DNA of 64,000 nt from HXMU1420-13 sp965601825 (GCA_965601825.1 OZ271839.1:372001-436000); one strand, 5' to 3'; shown: positions 26,824-36,092, numbered from the stretch's first letter. Numbers and translations are program-made. The notes: generated by a model from the sequence alone, not told the origin.

Positions 26824-26851
26824 AAGTCCGGGACAGGAATGCCCCGGACTT
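26824..26851 (+). terminator. Intrinsic terminator after the AhpD-like gene
   Basis: A nine-base stem, AAGTCCGGG (26824-26832) and CCCGGACTT (26843-26851), is followed by a T-rich run (TTTCTTATTTTT). It lies 20 bases beyond the stop codon and ends transcription before the MarR gene. Confidence 0.9.
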
Positions 26852-26869
26852 TTTCTTATTTTTAGAGAT

Positions 26870-27322
26870 ATGAGTATTTCAGAACAACATAGAGAAACAT
26901 CACTTTACTTAAATGAGTGGCACAGACTACGTGAGAATCTGTTGCTTACAAATGGATGGTTAAAGAATGAAATCAAGGTTTTTTTGGATCAATTTGAGGT
27001 AACTCTACAGCAGTACAATATCCTGCGAATATTAAAGGAAGCAGACGGTGAACCTATTTCAACGAATGAGATTTGTGAAAAAATGATCGATAAAATGTCA
27101 GATTCTTCACGCATTGTTGATAGAATTATATCTAAAGGCTTAGCTCGAAAAAATAAGTGTCCTCATGATGGCCGAAAGATTCAAGTATTCATTACTCCAG
27201 AAGGTGAATATTTACTTTCCACCATCAGCACTAAATTAAAAAATCTGGATTCTGTATTTAATAAACTCTCTGTAGATGAAGCCCTTCAATTAAATACCCT
27301 TCTGGAAAAGCTTCGCTCTTGA
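26870..27322 (+). CDS. MarR-family transcriptional regulator
   Basis: The 150-residue protein has the winged-helix MarR layout: a dimerising N-terminal helix, LQQYNILRILKEADGEPIS, then the recognition segment DKMSDSSRIVDRIISKGLA followed by a wing with HDGRKIQVFITPEG, and a C-terminal helix. The DGRxxxVxIT pattern in the wing is characteristic. MarR proteins usually bind palindromes near their own promoter and release on ligand or oxidant. Neighbours are an AhpD-like peroxidase on one side and a VOC protein on the other, which hints at stress or toxin response. No operator was identified with confidence. Confidence 0.9.
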   Translation: MSISEQHRETSLYLNEWHRLRENLLLTNGWLKNEIKVFLDQFEVTLQQYNILRILKEADGEPISTNEICEKMIDKMSDSSRIVDRIISKGLARKNKCPHDGRKIQVFITPEGEYLLSTISTKLKNLDSVFNKLSVDEALQLNTLLEKLRS

Positions 27323-27338
27323 ATTAGTTCTGCTCTTC

Positions 27339-27362
27339 GATTAGGTTGATGCAACCCTAATC
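27339..27362 (+). terminator. Weak hairpin after the MarR gene
   Basis: GATTAGG at 27339-27345 can pair with CCTAATC at 27356-27362, extended by a TT/AA pair with one bulge. Only a short T run (AATTTT) follows, so termination would be partial. It sits 17 bases after the MarR stop and before the VOC gene. Confidence 0.5.
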
Positions 27363-27374
27363 AATTTTACTAGA

Positions 27375-27761
27375 ATGAGCTTAGCTAAACATGCCATTAA
27401 TTGGTTTGAAATCCCGGCATCTGATATCAATAGAGCCCAAACATTTTATGAAACTATATTTGAATTTGAAATGGCATTTATGGATTTAGGTCCTAATCAT
27501 AAAATGGCTGTTTTTCCTGGAGATCAAAGCAGTATATCCGGAGCCTTAGCTTATCATCCTGAATGGTATCTACCAAGTGATTCAGTTGGTCCATTGGTTT
27601 ATTTAAATGCAAATCCTGATTTACAAATCGTACAGGATCGAGTAGAAGCAGCTGGTGGTAAAGTAATTATTCAAAAACGCCAGATTTCACCTGATCATGG
27701 ATTTATGGCAGTACTTATCGATTCTGAAGGGAATAGAGTAGCGCTTCATTCACAAAGTTGA
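27375..27761 (+). CDS. VOC-family (glyoxalase/bleomycin-resistance fold) protein
   Basis: The 128-residue protein fits the vicinal oxygen chelate fold: INWFEIPASDINRAQTFYETIF is the first beta-alpha unit and a second one ends in DSEGNRVALHSQS. The pattern NRAQxFYExxFxF is typical of small proteins related to glyoxalase I. Candidate metal ligands are the early His (AKHAINWFEIP) and the late Glu and His, but the usual quartet is not fully clear. Its substrate is unknown. It follows the MarR gene, suggesting a protective function against an electrophile or antibiotic. Confidence 0.85.
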   Translation: MSLAKHAINWFEIPASDINRAQTFYETIFEFEMAFMDLGPNHKMAVFPGDQSSISGALAYHPEWYLPSDSVGPLVYLNANPDLQIVQDRVEAAGGKVIIQKRQISPDHGFMAVLIDSEGNRVALHSQS

Positions 27762-27823
27762 TTGATCGAAACAACAATTTTCTGACTTCGTAGTTGATCC
27801 TCATATTAATTGGGGGAATTCAA

Positions 27824-28888
27824 ATGCGAAAACTATTTGGTATCACTTTAGCTTTTATTTTATCTGCGACCATTTCAATTGCACAAACTTTTGATAATGG
27901 TGTTCAGAAATTTGATAATGGAGATTATGCAACTGCAAATCAGACCTTTGAAGAGTTGCTCAACTCAGATCGCAATAATTCTGAAATCCACTTCTACTTA
28001 GGGCGAATAGATTTTGAATATGAGAAGTTCAAAGATGCGATAAAGCACTTTGAAAATGCTGCTGATTTAGATTCTGATAATTCCAAATACCATATGTGGT
28101 TGGGACACTCTTTCGGAAGACAAGCCCAAGAAGCATCACTATTGAAACAAGGTGGTCTGGCCAGAAAAAGCCGTAGAAATTATGAGAAATCCATTGAACT
28201 GAATCCAACTAACATTGAAGCAAGAGAGAGTATTATGGAGTTCTATTTACAGGCTCCAAAATTTGTAGGTGGTGGTCGGGATAAGGCTGAAAATGAAGCT
28301 AAAGAAATTGAACACTTAAATACTGAAGCTGGAATCAGCGCCTGGGGAAGAGTTTATAGTTATTACGAAGAATATGATTCAGCTGAGAAGCATTTCATAA
28401 AAGCCATCGAAGAACACCCTGAATTAATGGCACCTTATTATGAACTTTATGCAACTTATTTCAATAGAAATGAATTTGAAAAAGCCGCTGATATCGCCAT
28501 TCAACAGCTTCAAGTTAATGACACAACTGCAGCTATCTATTACAATTTGGGAAATGCCCAGCAACGATATGCTCTCTTTGATCAAGCATTGGAAAACTAT
28601 TATAAAACTCTCGAGTTAGAACCTGAATTCAACATAACCTATTATCAGGTTGGTCGATTGGCTGCAGTATCAGGTATACATCTTGAAGTTGGAAAAGAAT
28701 ACATCAACAGGTTTATTGATTTTGGTGATGAGGTTGGTGATTCCTGGTTAGCCTGGGCTTATTACAGGCTTGGCTCTATTGAAGAGCATTTAGATTCTAA
28801 AGAAAATGCTATTACTTCTTACGAATTAGCACTTCAATTTAACAAAGATCATGAACAGGCTAAAGATGCTTTAAGCGCTTTGAAATAA
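27824..28888 (+). CDS. Secreted tetratricopeptide-repeat protein
   Basis: The 354-residue protein begins with a cleavable signal peptide (MRKLFGITLAFILSATISIA then QTF) and is then built of tetratricopeptide-like repeats: DYATANQTFEELLNSDRNNS, KDAIKHFENAADLDSDNSKY, YNLGNAQQRYALFDQALEN and a final one. TPR arrays bind protein partners; no enzyme motif is present. I chose ATG 27824 because it follows a strong ribosome site (TGGGGGAATTCAA); the earlier ATG at 27794 would extend the signal awkwardly. Its C-terminus overlaps the end of hutG by 18 bases in convergent orientation. Location should be periplasmic. Partner proteins are unknown. Confidence 0.85.
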   Translation: MRKLFGITLAFILSATISIAQTFDNGVQKFDNGDYATANQTFEELLNSDRNNSEIHFYLGRIDFEYEKFKDAIKHFENAADLDSDNSKYHMWLGHSFGRQAQEASLLKQGGLARKSRRNYEKSIELNPTNIEARESIMEFYLQAPKFVGGGRDKAENEAKEIEHLNTEAGISAWGRVYSYYEEYDSAEKHFIKAIEEHPELMAPYYELYATYFNRNEFEKAADIAIQQLQVNDTTAAIYYNLGNAQQRYALFDQALENYYKTLELEPEFNITYYQVGRLAAVSGIHLEVGKEYINRFIDFGDEVGDSWLAWAYYRLGSIEEHLDSKENAITSYELALQFNKDHEQAKDALSALK

Positions 28889-29839
28889 TTCTGCGACCAG
28901 CATTCCTGCAAGCTTAACCGTCTTTTCATCTTGATCATAAACCGGATTTAGCTCACAAATATCAGCACTGATAAGTTTTCCGGATTTCTTCACAAGCTTA
29001 ATCACATCCAAAGCATGTTGAAGTTGAATTCCATGCCAGGCCGGTGCACTCACGCCAGGCGCAATTGAGGAATCAAATACATCTAAACAGATGGTCAAAT
29101 AAATATGAGTTCTGCTATCAATAAATCGACGTAGTTTCTTTTTAGCTGATTTATCACCCTTTATTACTTCTTGATTGGTATTGAACTCAACCTTCCATTT
29201 CTCTGCTGTTTCAATTAATGATTTTGTATTGTTATGCGGATTGATTCCATGAACGAAATACTCTAAGTCAAATCCCATTGTAAAGGAGTGCTCTAAAGCC
29301 TGGAGAAATGATGAGCCAGAATGTGCTCCGTTATCATAAGGACGCAAATCAAAATGAGCATCGATGTTCAATATTCCGAGACTGGCATCAGGATCTGATG
29401 CTTTTAAGTGCGATGAAATTCCAATAAAATGGCCAAAAGCGGTCTCATGACCTCCACCAATAATTACAGGTTTTTTTTGTTGATCCAGTAGCCTATTGAC
29501 GTATTTCCCTAGTTCTTCCTGAGCACTTTCAAGATCATTATTTTTGGGACTGATATTACCAACATCAATAAATCCATTTCTATCATTTTGCCAGCACAGA
29601 TTTCCAATGTTTGATCTAAAATAATCCGGTCCGCCGACTGCACCAACGCGTCCTTTATTTCTCTCTACACCAACATCACAAGCAAAACCAATGAGAGCAG
29701 ATTCTTCAGAATTTTCGATTTCTTGAATAGGAACACAACGAACTACCTGATGCCATCGAAAACTCTTTAAATCAGTATCTGAGTCAATTCTTCCTTTCCA
29801 TTTATCCTGATCAGTAGCTTTATAAATCGAATCACTCAT
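28871..29839 (-). CDS. hutG: Formimidoylglutamase
   Basis: The 322-residue protein belongs to the arginase/ureohydrolase fold. It hydrolyses N-formimidoyl-L-glutamate to glutamate and formamide, the last step of this histidine degradation route. Binuclear metal motifs are present: GGGHETAFGH (His131), NIDAHFDLRP (Asp160, His162, Asp164) and CLDVFDSS (Asp253 and Asp256), the latter slightly divergent from the usual SxDxDxxDP. The ATG at 29839 overlaps the hutI stop by eight bases (ATGAGTGA), so it is coupled to the operon; a longer start at 29860 is possible. Its 3' end overlaps the convergent TPR gene. Confidence 0.92.
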   Translation of the reverse strand: MSDSIYKATDQDKWKGRIDSDTDLKSFRWHQVVRCVPIQEIENSEESALIGFACDVGVERNKGRVGAVGGPDYFRSNIGNLCWQNDRNGFIDVGNISPKNNDLESAQEELGKYVNRLLDQQKKPVIIGGGHETAFGHFIGISSHLKASDPDASLGILNIDAHFDLRPYDNGAHSGSSFLQALEHSFTMGFDLEYFVHGINPHNNTKSLIETAEKWKVEFNTNQEVIKGDKSAKKKLRRFIDSRTHIYLTICLDVFDSSIAPGVSAPAWHGIQLQHALDVIKLVKKSGKLISADICELNPVYDQDEKTVKLAGMLVAELFQSA

Positions 29840-31073
29840 GATGCAAATAGGTATTTCCAAGAACCGTTGATGTCGGTCTCAATTGCCCTTGCTGGTAGAA
29901 AATATTTCGAAAATCATCCGTCTCGTAGGTATTGAAACAAGCTTCTTTCCCAACAGAAATTGTTCCAATTTCAATTCTAAGTGCCTGAGCCGCTCTGGTG
30001 GTTATTCCTGCTAACGTTTCTGCAATAGTTAATTTCTCAGATGCACCCAAAATGGATGCCTGAGTAACCAAATCACCCATTGGTGCTGAACCCGGATTCC
30101 AATCAGAAGCAATTGCCAAACTAGCGCCTATATCCAATAATTTCCTGGCCGGACTAAATTGCATCCCAAGTCCTAATGATGCGCCGGGTAATGTAACAGC
30201 TACCGTTTCAGAATTCGAAAAACTTGAAATACCCTCATCATTTGTATGTTCTAAGTGATCTGCAGAAACGCAACCAAGCTCAGTCGCTAGTTGTGAACCA
30301 CCTGAATGAAATTGATCAACATGCATTATCACATCGAATCCCAGCCTCATCAATTCTTCTGAATACCAGCGAGCTTCATCAAATGTAAATGCTCCTTCTT
30401 CCACAAAAATATCTGCCCGATTTGATAATTCCTCTTCAATGATAACAGGCACGACTTCATTTAATAGTAGCTTTAGATAATCCATGTTTGAGCCATCAAA
30501 ATCTTTCGGTTTGATGTGAGCCCCAAGAAAAGTCGGTATAATAACTGCTAATGCTTCCTCTTTTGCAGATTTGATAGCTCTCAACATTTTTAGCTCATCC
30601 TGAACGGTAAGTCCATAACCTGATTTAATCTCAATAACAGAGATTCCTCTTTTCAAATGTTCTTCAACTCTTAAAAGAATACTTTTTACTAATTCATCTT
30701 CTGTCGCTGATCTGGTTGCTTGCACGGTATCCATAATCCCACCACCTGCCGCTGCAATTTCCAGATAAGTTTTACCTGCAACTCGAGCTGCATAGTCATT
30801 AACTCTTGTCCCTGCCCAACAAATGTGAGTATGACAATCAATGAATGATGGGACCGCAATCCAATTTTGTTTGTCTGGTTTAATTCTTATTGCCCGTTCA
30901 TATTTCTCAGAGAGTGTTTGATAATTATCAACTTCAACGACCATTCCGAAATCAGTAAAAATCCCAAAATCTTTATCAATTTTAAGTTGCTCATCCTTAA
31001 TTGGTCCATGTATTTCCAAATCTACCATTGAAATGAGCTGATGAAAAGGACCATATAGTTTTGCGGTACTCAT
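29832..31073 (-). CDS. hutI: Imidazolonepropionase
   Basis: The 413-residue amidohydrolase-superfamily enzyme opens the imidazolone ring to give formimidoylglutamate. The first metal motif FIDCHTHICWAGTR is present, followed by EIKSGYGL, FLGAHIKP, HVDQFHSGG and SADHLEHT, with ASDWNPGS near the end carrying the conserved catalytic Asp. The length is that of the family. Its ATG overlaps the hutU stop codon by one base (TAATG) and its own stop overlaps the hutG start. Together these overlaps make hutU, hutI and hutG a translationally coupled set. Confidence 0.95.
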   Translation of the reverse strand: MSTAKLYGPFHQLISMVDLEIHGPIKDEQLKIDKDFGIFTDFGMVVEVDNYQTLSEKYERAIRIKPDKQNWIAVPSFIDCHTHICWAGTRVNDYAARVAGKTYLEIAAAGGGIMDTVQATRSATEDELVKSILLRVEEHLKRGISVIEIKSGYGLTVQDELKMLRAIKSAKEEALAVIIPTFLGAHIKPKDFDGSNMDYLKLLLNEVVPVIIEEELSNRADIFVEEGAFTFDEARWYSEELMRLGFDVIMHVDQFHSGGSQLATELGCVSADHLEHTNDEGISSFSNSETVAVTLPGASLGLGMQFSPARKLLDIGASLAIASDWNPGSAPMGDLVTQASILGASEKLTIAETLAGITTRAAQALRIEIGTISVGKEACFNTYETDDFRNIFYQQGQLRPTSTVLGNTYLHHE

Positions 31074-32755
31074 TAGATCAAAATATCGTGTTCGTTGCCA
31101 ACTTGAGTTGCTAATTCATAACCAGCATCATGATGCCGGTAAATTCCCATTGCTGGGTCATTATGTAGAACACGTTTCAAGCACCTCGCTGCTCGATCTG
31201 TTCCGTCAGCGACTACCACCATTCCTGCATGCTGACTAAATCCCATTCCTACTCCACCGCCGTGATGGAAACTCACCCAGGTTGCACCACCGCTTGCGTT
31301 TGATAGTAAATTCAACAAAGGCCAATCGCTAACTGCGTCGGTTCCATCCAACATACCTTCAGTTTCTCTGTTTGGAGAGGCAACAGAACCACAATCCAGA
31401 TGATCACGACCAATTACAATTGGAGCACTTACTTTTCCGGTTCGAACTAAGTCGTTAAATATTTGTCCTGCTTTTTCTCTTTCCCCCAATCCCAACCAAC
31501 AGATTCTGCATGGCAATCCTTGAAAAGCCACTTTTTCCTGAGCTTGCTTTAACCAACTTATCAAAGCTTTATTTTCAGGAAATGCCTCCATCAGAGCCTG
31601 ATCTGTTGTAAAAATGTCATCAGGATTACCGGATAGAGCAGCCCAACGAAAAGGACCTTTTCCTTCGCAGAATAATGGTCGGATATAGGCAGGAACAAAG
31701 CCTGGAAAATCAAAAGCATTTTCAACCCCACCTTGTTGAGCATACGCTCTAAGATTATTCCCATAATCAAAAGTAATAGAACCACGATCTTTTAAAGTGA
31801 GCATGTGTCGAATATGATTCGCCATACTTTCAATAGATCTCCGCTCATATTCTTTTGGGTCTGATTTTCTAAGTTCTATTGCTTCTTGTAGATTTACTCC
31901 TGCCGGCACATATCCATTCAATGGATCATGAGCAGAAGTCTGATCCGTTAAAATATCCGGAGTAATTTTATCCTCAATCAATTTCTCCAGTACATCACCA
32001 ATATTGCCAACAAGCCCGACTGAGACGTTCTCTTCCTTAAATTTTGCTTCCATCACCCAATTGATTGCCTCTTCATAAGACTCTGTCATAAGATCGATAT
32101 ATCGAGTTTTCATCCTTTTCTCGATTCGACTTTTATCTACATCAACACCTAAAAAGGTGGCGCCCGCCATAGTTGCCGCTAATGGTTGAGCGCCACCCAT
32201 CCCCCCAAGACCGCCGGTGACTAATAGTTTTCCCCTGAGATCACTTTGAAAATGCTTCTTTCCACATGCAACAAATGTTTCGTAAGTACCTTGAAGAATC
32301 CCTTGTGTACCAATATAAATCCATGAGCCGGCCGTCATTTGACCATACATCATTAATCCCCGTTCTTTCAACTCGTTGAAATGGTCCCAGTTTGCCCATT
32401 CAGGTACCAGATTTGAATTGGCAATTAAAACTCTTGGTGCTTCAGGGTGAGTTCTAACAACGCCCACTGGTTTCCCGGATTGAACTAATAAACTTTGGTT
32501 TTCATCTAATTTGAGCAGAATCTCTAATATTTTTTCAAGAGCTTCTCGATTTCTGACTGCCTGGCCATTCCCACCATAAACGATAAATTCATCCGGATTT
32601 TCAGCAACTTCAGAATCAAGATTGTTCAGCAACATGCGAAGAGCTGCTTCAGTTTGCCAGTTTTTCGCATGTAGATTTGATCCACAAGGGGATTTATAAT
32701 CAGGATGTGTTGCGTAATATTTAAGAAAGTTCGAATAATCCATGGTGTTCTCCAT
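31073..32755 (-). CDS. hutU: Urocanate hydratase
   Basis: The 560-residue protein adds water to urocanate to form imidazolonepropionate, using tightly bound NAD as an electrophile. Recognisable blocks are YGQMTAGSWIYIGTQGILQG, LLVTGGLGGMGGAQPLA (dinucleotide binding), ITPDILTDQTSAHDPLNGY and GGATWVSFHHGGGVGMGFSQ. The family length is about 555 residues, so this is complete. Its ATG at 32755 lies inside hutH (35-base overlap); an ATG at 32743 is equally reasonable. It is the second of four genes in the hut operon, read from 34.3 kb down to 28.9 kb. Confidence 0.96.
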   Translation of the reverse strand: MENTMDYSNFLKYYATHPDYKSPCGSNLHAKNWQTEAALRMLLNNLDSEVAENPDEFIVYGGNGQAVRNREALEKILEILLKLDENQSLLVQSGKPVGVVRTHPEAPRVLIANSNLVPEWANWDHFNELKERGLMMYGQMTAGSWIYIGTQGILQGTYETFVACGKKHFQSDLRGKLLVTGGLGGMGGAQPLAATMAGATFLGVDVDKSRIEKRMKTRYIDLMTESYEEAINWVMEAKFKEENVSVGLVGNIGDVLEKLIEDKITPDILTDQTSAHDPLNGYVPAGVNLQEAIELRKSDPKEYERRSIESMANHIRHMLTLKDRGSITFDYGNNLRAYAQQGGVENAFDFPGFVPAYIRPLFCEGKGPFRWAALSGNPDDIFTTDQALMEAFPENKALISWLKQAQEKVAFQGLPCRICWLGLGEREKAGQIFNDLVRTGKVSAPIVIGRDHLDCGSVASPNRETEGMLDGTDAVSDWPLLNLLSNASGGATWVSFHHGGGVGMGFSQHAGMVVVADGTDRAARCLKRVLHNDPAMGIYRHHDAGYELATQVGNEHDILI

Positions 32756-34289
32756 TTAGGTCGATGTTTTCTTTCTGAGCAGTCTCTTTAGCTATTTGAT
32801 TCAATTCATTTTTTGTGATAATTAAATGCGCTTTGGCAATGTCTTTAGCGAAGATTCGATCTTTGTCTGCGTGATCAATTTTCGTTCTTACATGTTGATG
32901 ACAAGCCTCCAAAATTGGTCCGGATTTCATTGGTCTGCGAAAATCAAATGCCTGAGCAGCAGTTACTAATTCGATGGCTAGAATTTGCTCTAGATTTCTG
33001 ATCACCTGATTCAATTTTCTAGCTGAAATCGAACCCATACTTACATGATCTTCCTGACCCAGCGAGGTAGGAATACTATCAGCTGAAGCCGGATAACAAA
33101 GTGATTTATTTTCGCTAACCAGCGCCGCAGATGTGTATTGTGGAATCATAAATCCGGAATTCAACCCGATATCATTCATCAAAAGCTTTGGTAAACCCTG
33201 ATTTCCCCCTTCAAGTAGCAAGTAAATCCGCCGATCTGAAATATTTCCTATTTCGTGAGCAGCAACTGTCAGATAATCAGCGGCCATTGCTAATGGTTGA
33301 CCATGAAAGTTCCCTCCGCTTATAGCTTCATTCTCAGAGAAAATGATTGGATTATCAGTTACCGAATTGATCTCCACATCAACCAATTCTTTCGTATGTA
33401 GCCATGCATTCCTCGAACTTCCATGAACTTGAGGAATGCATCGAATAGAATAGGGATCTTGAACTCTGCCACAATCTGCATGAGATTGAATCATTTCAGA
33501 ATTTCGAAGCAGAGCTCTCATTCTATGAGCAACCAATTGTGAACCTTTGAACGGTCTAATGTTGTGTAATTTTTCAGAAAATGGACTGGCACTACCTAAT
33601 ACTCCTTCCAGACTCATCGCACCAATTATATCGGCTACATTCAGTAGCCTTTTCATTCTATAGATTCCAAAAGCGGAATGTGCCGCTATGAATTGTGTTC
33701 CATTAATTAGGGCCAATCCTTCCTTTGCTTTCAGTTCAAGTGGCTGTAATCCCGTTAACTGATTCATCAAAGCAGATGGCATTCTTTCTCCTTCGAGATA
33801 CACTTCACCTAAACCAATTAGCGGTAAAAATAGATGAGCTAAAGGAGCAAGATCACCAGAGGCTCCAACTGATCCTTGTTCAGGAACAACCGGAATAATG
33901 TTTTTATTGATGAAGAACTGAATTCGCTCCAGTGTAGATTTTTGAATGCCTGAAAAGCCCATACTTAGCGCATGCAATTTCAAAACCAACATCGCCTTGG
34001 CAAGGAACTTATTAATTGGTTCACCGACTCCAACACTATGGCTTCGAAGAATATTATCCTGCAGTGTAGAAGTATCTTCTTTTGAAATGATCGTACTGCA
34101 TAGTGGCCCAAATCCGGTATTTATGCCATAGGTAACATTACCACTCTCAACAATCTGATCTACATAACCGGCACTTTCTTCAACTTTATAAATAGCTTTA
34201 ACAGAAAGCCCTGCCATCATTTTGCTTTCACAAATGTGGATGAGGTTTTGAACTGAAAGCGTATCTATTCCGGCTTGAAACGTGTTCAC
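32721..34289 (-). CDS. hutH: Histidine ammonia-lyase
   Basis: The 522-residue protein deaminates histidine to urocanate. The motif SVGASGDLAPLAHL holds the Ala143-Ser144-Gly145 tripeptide that cyclises to the methylidene-imidazolone cofactor. Further conserved blocks are YGINTGFG near residue 54, DNPIIFSENEAISGGNFHG and QEDHVSMG. It is the first gene of the hut operon, started by GTG at 34289; no better ATG is available upstream of the conserved region. Ammonia and downstream glutamate link it to gdhA. It faces a LysR gene across a very short intergenic region that probably carries its operator. Confidence 0.95.
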   Translation of the reverse strand: MNTFQAGIDTLSVQNLIHICESKMMAGLSVKAIYKVEESAGYVDQIVESGNVTYGINTGFGPLCSTIISKEDTSTLQDNILRSHSVGVGEPINKFLAKAMLVLKLHALSMGFSGIQKSTLERIQFFINKNIIPVVPEQGSVGASGDLAPLAHLFLPLIGLGEVYLEGERMPSALMNQLTGLQPLELKAKEGLALINGTQFIAAHSAFGIYRMKRLLNVADIIGAMSLEGVLGSASPFSEKLHNIRPFKGSQLVAHRMRALLRNSEMIQSHADCGRVQDPYSIRCIPQVHGSSRNAWLHTKELVDVEINSVTDNPIIFSENEAISGGNFHGQPLAMAADYLTVAAHEIGNISDRRIYLLLEGGNQGLPKLLMNDIGLNSGFMIPQYTSAALVSENKSLCYPASADSIPTSLGQEDHVSMGSISARKLNQVIRNLEQILAIELVTAAQAFDFRRPMKSGPILEACHQHVRTKIDHADKDRIFAKDIAKAHLIITKNELNQIAKETAQKENIDLNGEHHGLFELS

Positions 34290-34308
34290 TTTTTATTGGG
34301 AATCTACA

Positions 34309-34334
34309 TTAAGCTTTAAATACTCTGAAATACT
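34309..34334. promoter_or_regulatory. Candidate operator between hutH and the LysR gene
   Basis: The 67-base divergent gap contains an imperfect palindrome (TTAAGCTTTAA at 34309-34319) and a direct repeat of AAATACT at 34318-34324 and 34328-34334, ten bases apart, about one helical turn. LysR-type proteins commonly bind such sites between divergent genes. That this one controls hut is inferred from placement alone. Confidence 0.4.
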
Positions 34335-34356
34335 TAGTTTTTATATATTAATAACT

Positions 34357-35235
34357 ATGAGTAATGATTTAGAGCTTCGACATCTCCGATATTTTCAGGC
34401 TTTAGCCGAACAGTTACACTTCGGCAAAGCTGCTGATCAGTTATTTATAACTCAACCGGCATTAAGTAGGCAGATCAAACAACTCGAAGAAATCCTTCAA
34501 ACTGATTTATTCAAACGTGATAAACGAAATGTTGAGCTAACCCCTGCCGGTGAATATTTACTTGATGAAGTTGACTATGTATTCAATCATCTGTCATTTG
34601 TTAAAAAGAACATTAAATATATAAATGCGGGTGATGTAGGAGTATTGAGAATCGGTTTTGTAGGTTCCGCAATGAATACTGTAATACCCGGATTAATATC
34701 AGCCATACAAGAAGAAACTCCCGGTATTCATACAGAATTAACTGAACTTCCAAATCAGGTACAGATAGACAAAATCCGAAAAGATGAATTGGATATTGGC
34801 TTTATCAGATCAATGCGTTTACCCGAAGGACTTCAAAAGAAGAGTGTACTTGAAGAAACTTTTAGCCTTGTACTTCCAAAGGATCATGTACTGAATCAAG
34901 AAAACTTCAAATCTGTGAAGCAACTCCAGAATGAGTCCTTCATTTTGTTTTCAAGTCAATATAGTCACGGTTACTTTGAAAAGATCATGAGCATTTTTGA
35001 GGATCAGGGATTTTCGCCAAAAGTCGCTCACCAATCAGTCCATGCAAACTCCATCTTCAGACTTGTTGAACAAAATCTAGGAATAGGAATAGTACCGACA
35101 TCACTTACCATAGGATTTGATTTGAATTTCAAAAGAATAGAACTAACTAAAATTCCACAAAGAACTATCTTATCAGCAATTTGGAAAAAAGAGCACAGAA
35201 ATCAGTTATTAACCCGCCTCTTGGAGTTATTGTAG
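34357..35235 (+). CDS. LysR-family regulator, probably of the hut operon
   Basis: The 292-residue protein begins MSNDLELRHLRYFQALAEQL, with the winged helix containing FGKAADQLFITQPALSRQIK, and a substrate-binding domain from about residue 90 that includes GVLRIGFVGSAMNTVIPGLI. This is the typical LysR-type layout of activator proteins that sense a small molecule. Its divergent position next to hutH suggests induction by urocanate or histidine, an inference. I use the ATG at 34357 because a longer start at 34282 would place 25 unrelated residues before the helix-turn-helix. Its stop is four bases from the convergent glucokinase-like gene. Confidence 0.87.
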   Translation: MSNDLELRHLRYFQALAEQLHFGKAADQLFITQPALSRQIKQLEEILQTDLFKRDKRNVELTPAGEYLLDEVDYVFNHLSFVKKNIKYINAGDVGVLRIGFVGSAMNTVIPGLISAIQEETPGIHTELTELPNQVQIDKIRKDELDIGFIRSMRLPEGLQKKSVLEETFSLVLPKDHVLNQENFKSVKQLQNESFILFSSQYSHGYFEKIMSIFEDQGFSPKVAHQSVHANSIFRLVEQNLGIGIVPTSLTIGFDLNFKRIELTKIPQRTILSAIWKKEHRNQLLTRLLELL

Positions 35236-35239
35236 ATTA

Positions 35240-35998
35240 TTAACTCTTTGACGACTTCTTCGCTTCACGATCAGCTACATAGAAAGCGGCCCCTAAAACA
35301 GCCGCATCGTTTTTAAATTCGGCAGGTTTAAATCTTGTACTCAACTTGATAAAGGGAAGTGTTTTATCAGCCTTTGAACTTATTTGTCCACCAATTATAA
35401 ATAGCGCAGGATGGAATAGTTTCTCAAAATGTTCGAGTACAAATTGTAGGCGTTTTGCCCAGGTTTTTCTCTGAATTCCTTCTTCTTTTCGAGCTTTATT
35501 TGATGCTCGTTCCTCGACAGTTATCCCTTTAATCTCAATATTCCCTAAATCAGTATTTGGAACCAAATTTCCATTCGCAAACACTGAAGAGCCAATATTT
35601 GCACCGATTGTTAGCATAACTACAGTGCCCGAAACACCTTTACCAATTCCCCATGTAATTTCAGCAAGTCCTGCTGCATCGGATGCATTAACAACTTGAA
35701 CATCACAGCCTGTTATTTCTGAAAAAAGGTGATCTGCATCTGCATCAATCCAGGCTTCATCCAGAATAGTAGTGGAGAGTATTCGGCCTTTTCGAACTGC
35801 GGCCGGTAAAGCCACACCAATTGGTCCTTCCCAGTTAAACTTCTTCACTATCTTATGCATTTTAGAGATCAGCTTATGAGGACGTGTGTCACTAATAGCA
35901 TCAATAGTTCGTTTCTCAGAAGAAATTTCTCCCTTCTCAGTATCAACGATTGCTCCTTTTACACTCTCACCATCAATTAAGATGCCTAATATTTCCAC
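35240..35998 (-). CDS. ROK/PpgK-like protein lacking catalytic residues
   Basis: The 252-residue protein aligns end to end with the polyphosphate glucokinase at 24.5 kb but its active-site positions are changed. The catalytic Asp105 of NDVDAAG is Ala105 in NASDAAG. The glycine loop DVGGSGIKG has become LIDGESVKG. The phosphate loop FGTGIGTA is IGANIGSS, and the glucose-contacting pair in TELGH is TDLGN (Asp150, Asn153). The fold appears intact and the reading frame is open, so this looks like a maintained pseudoenzyme rather than a decaying gene. It starts with GTG. Regulation or sugar sensing is possible; residual activity cannot be excluded by sequence alone. Confidence 0.85.
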   Translation of the reverse strand: MEILGILIDGESVKGAIVDTEKGEISSEKRTIDAISDTRPHKLISKMHKIVKKFNWEGPIGVALPAAVRKGRILSTTILDEAWIDADADHLFSEITGCDVQVVNASDAAGLAEITWGIGKGVSGTVVMLTIGANIGSSVFANGNLVPNTDLGNIEIKGITVEERASNKARKEEGIQRKTWAKRLQFVLEHFEKLFHPALFIIGGQISSKADKTLPFIKLSTRFKPAEFKNDAAVLGAAFYVADREAKKSSKS

Positions 35999-36092
35999 TC
36001 TTTCTGCTTAACAATTCCTTAACATGGGCTCCAATGATAAGAAATGGAGAATAAAATCCAATGTTAAATCTGTATGGCTTTTGAATTGAGAA

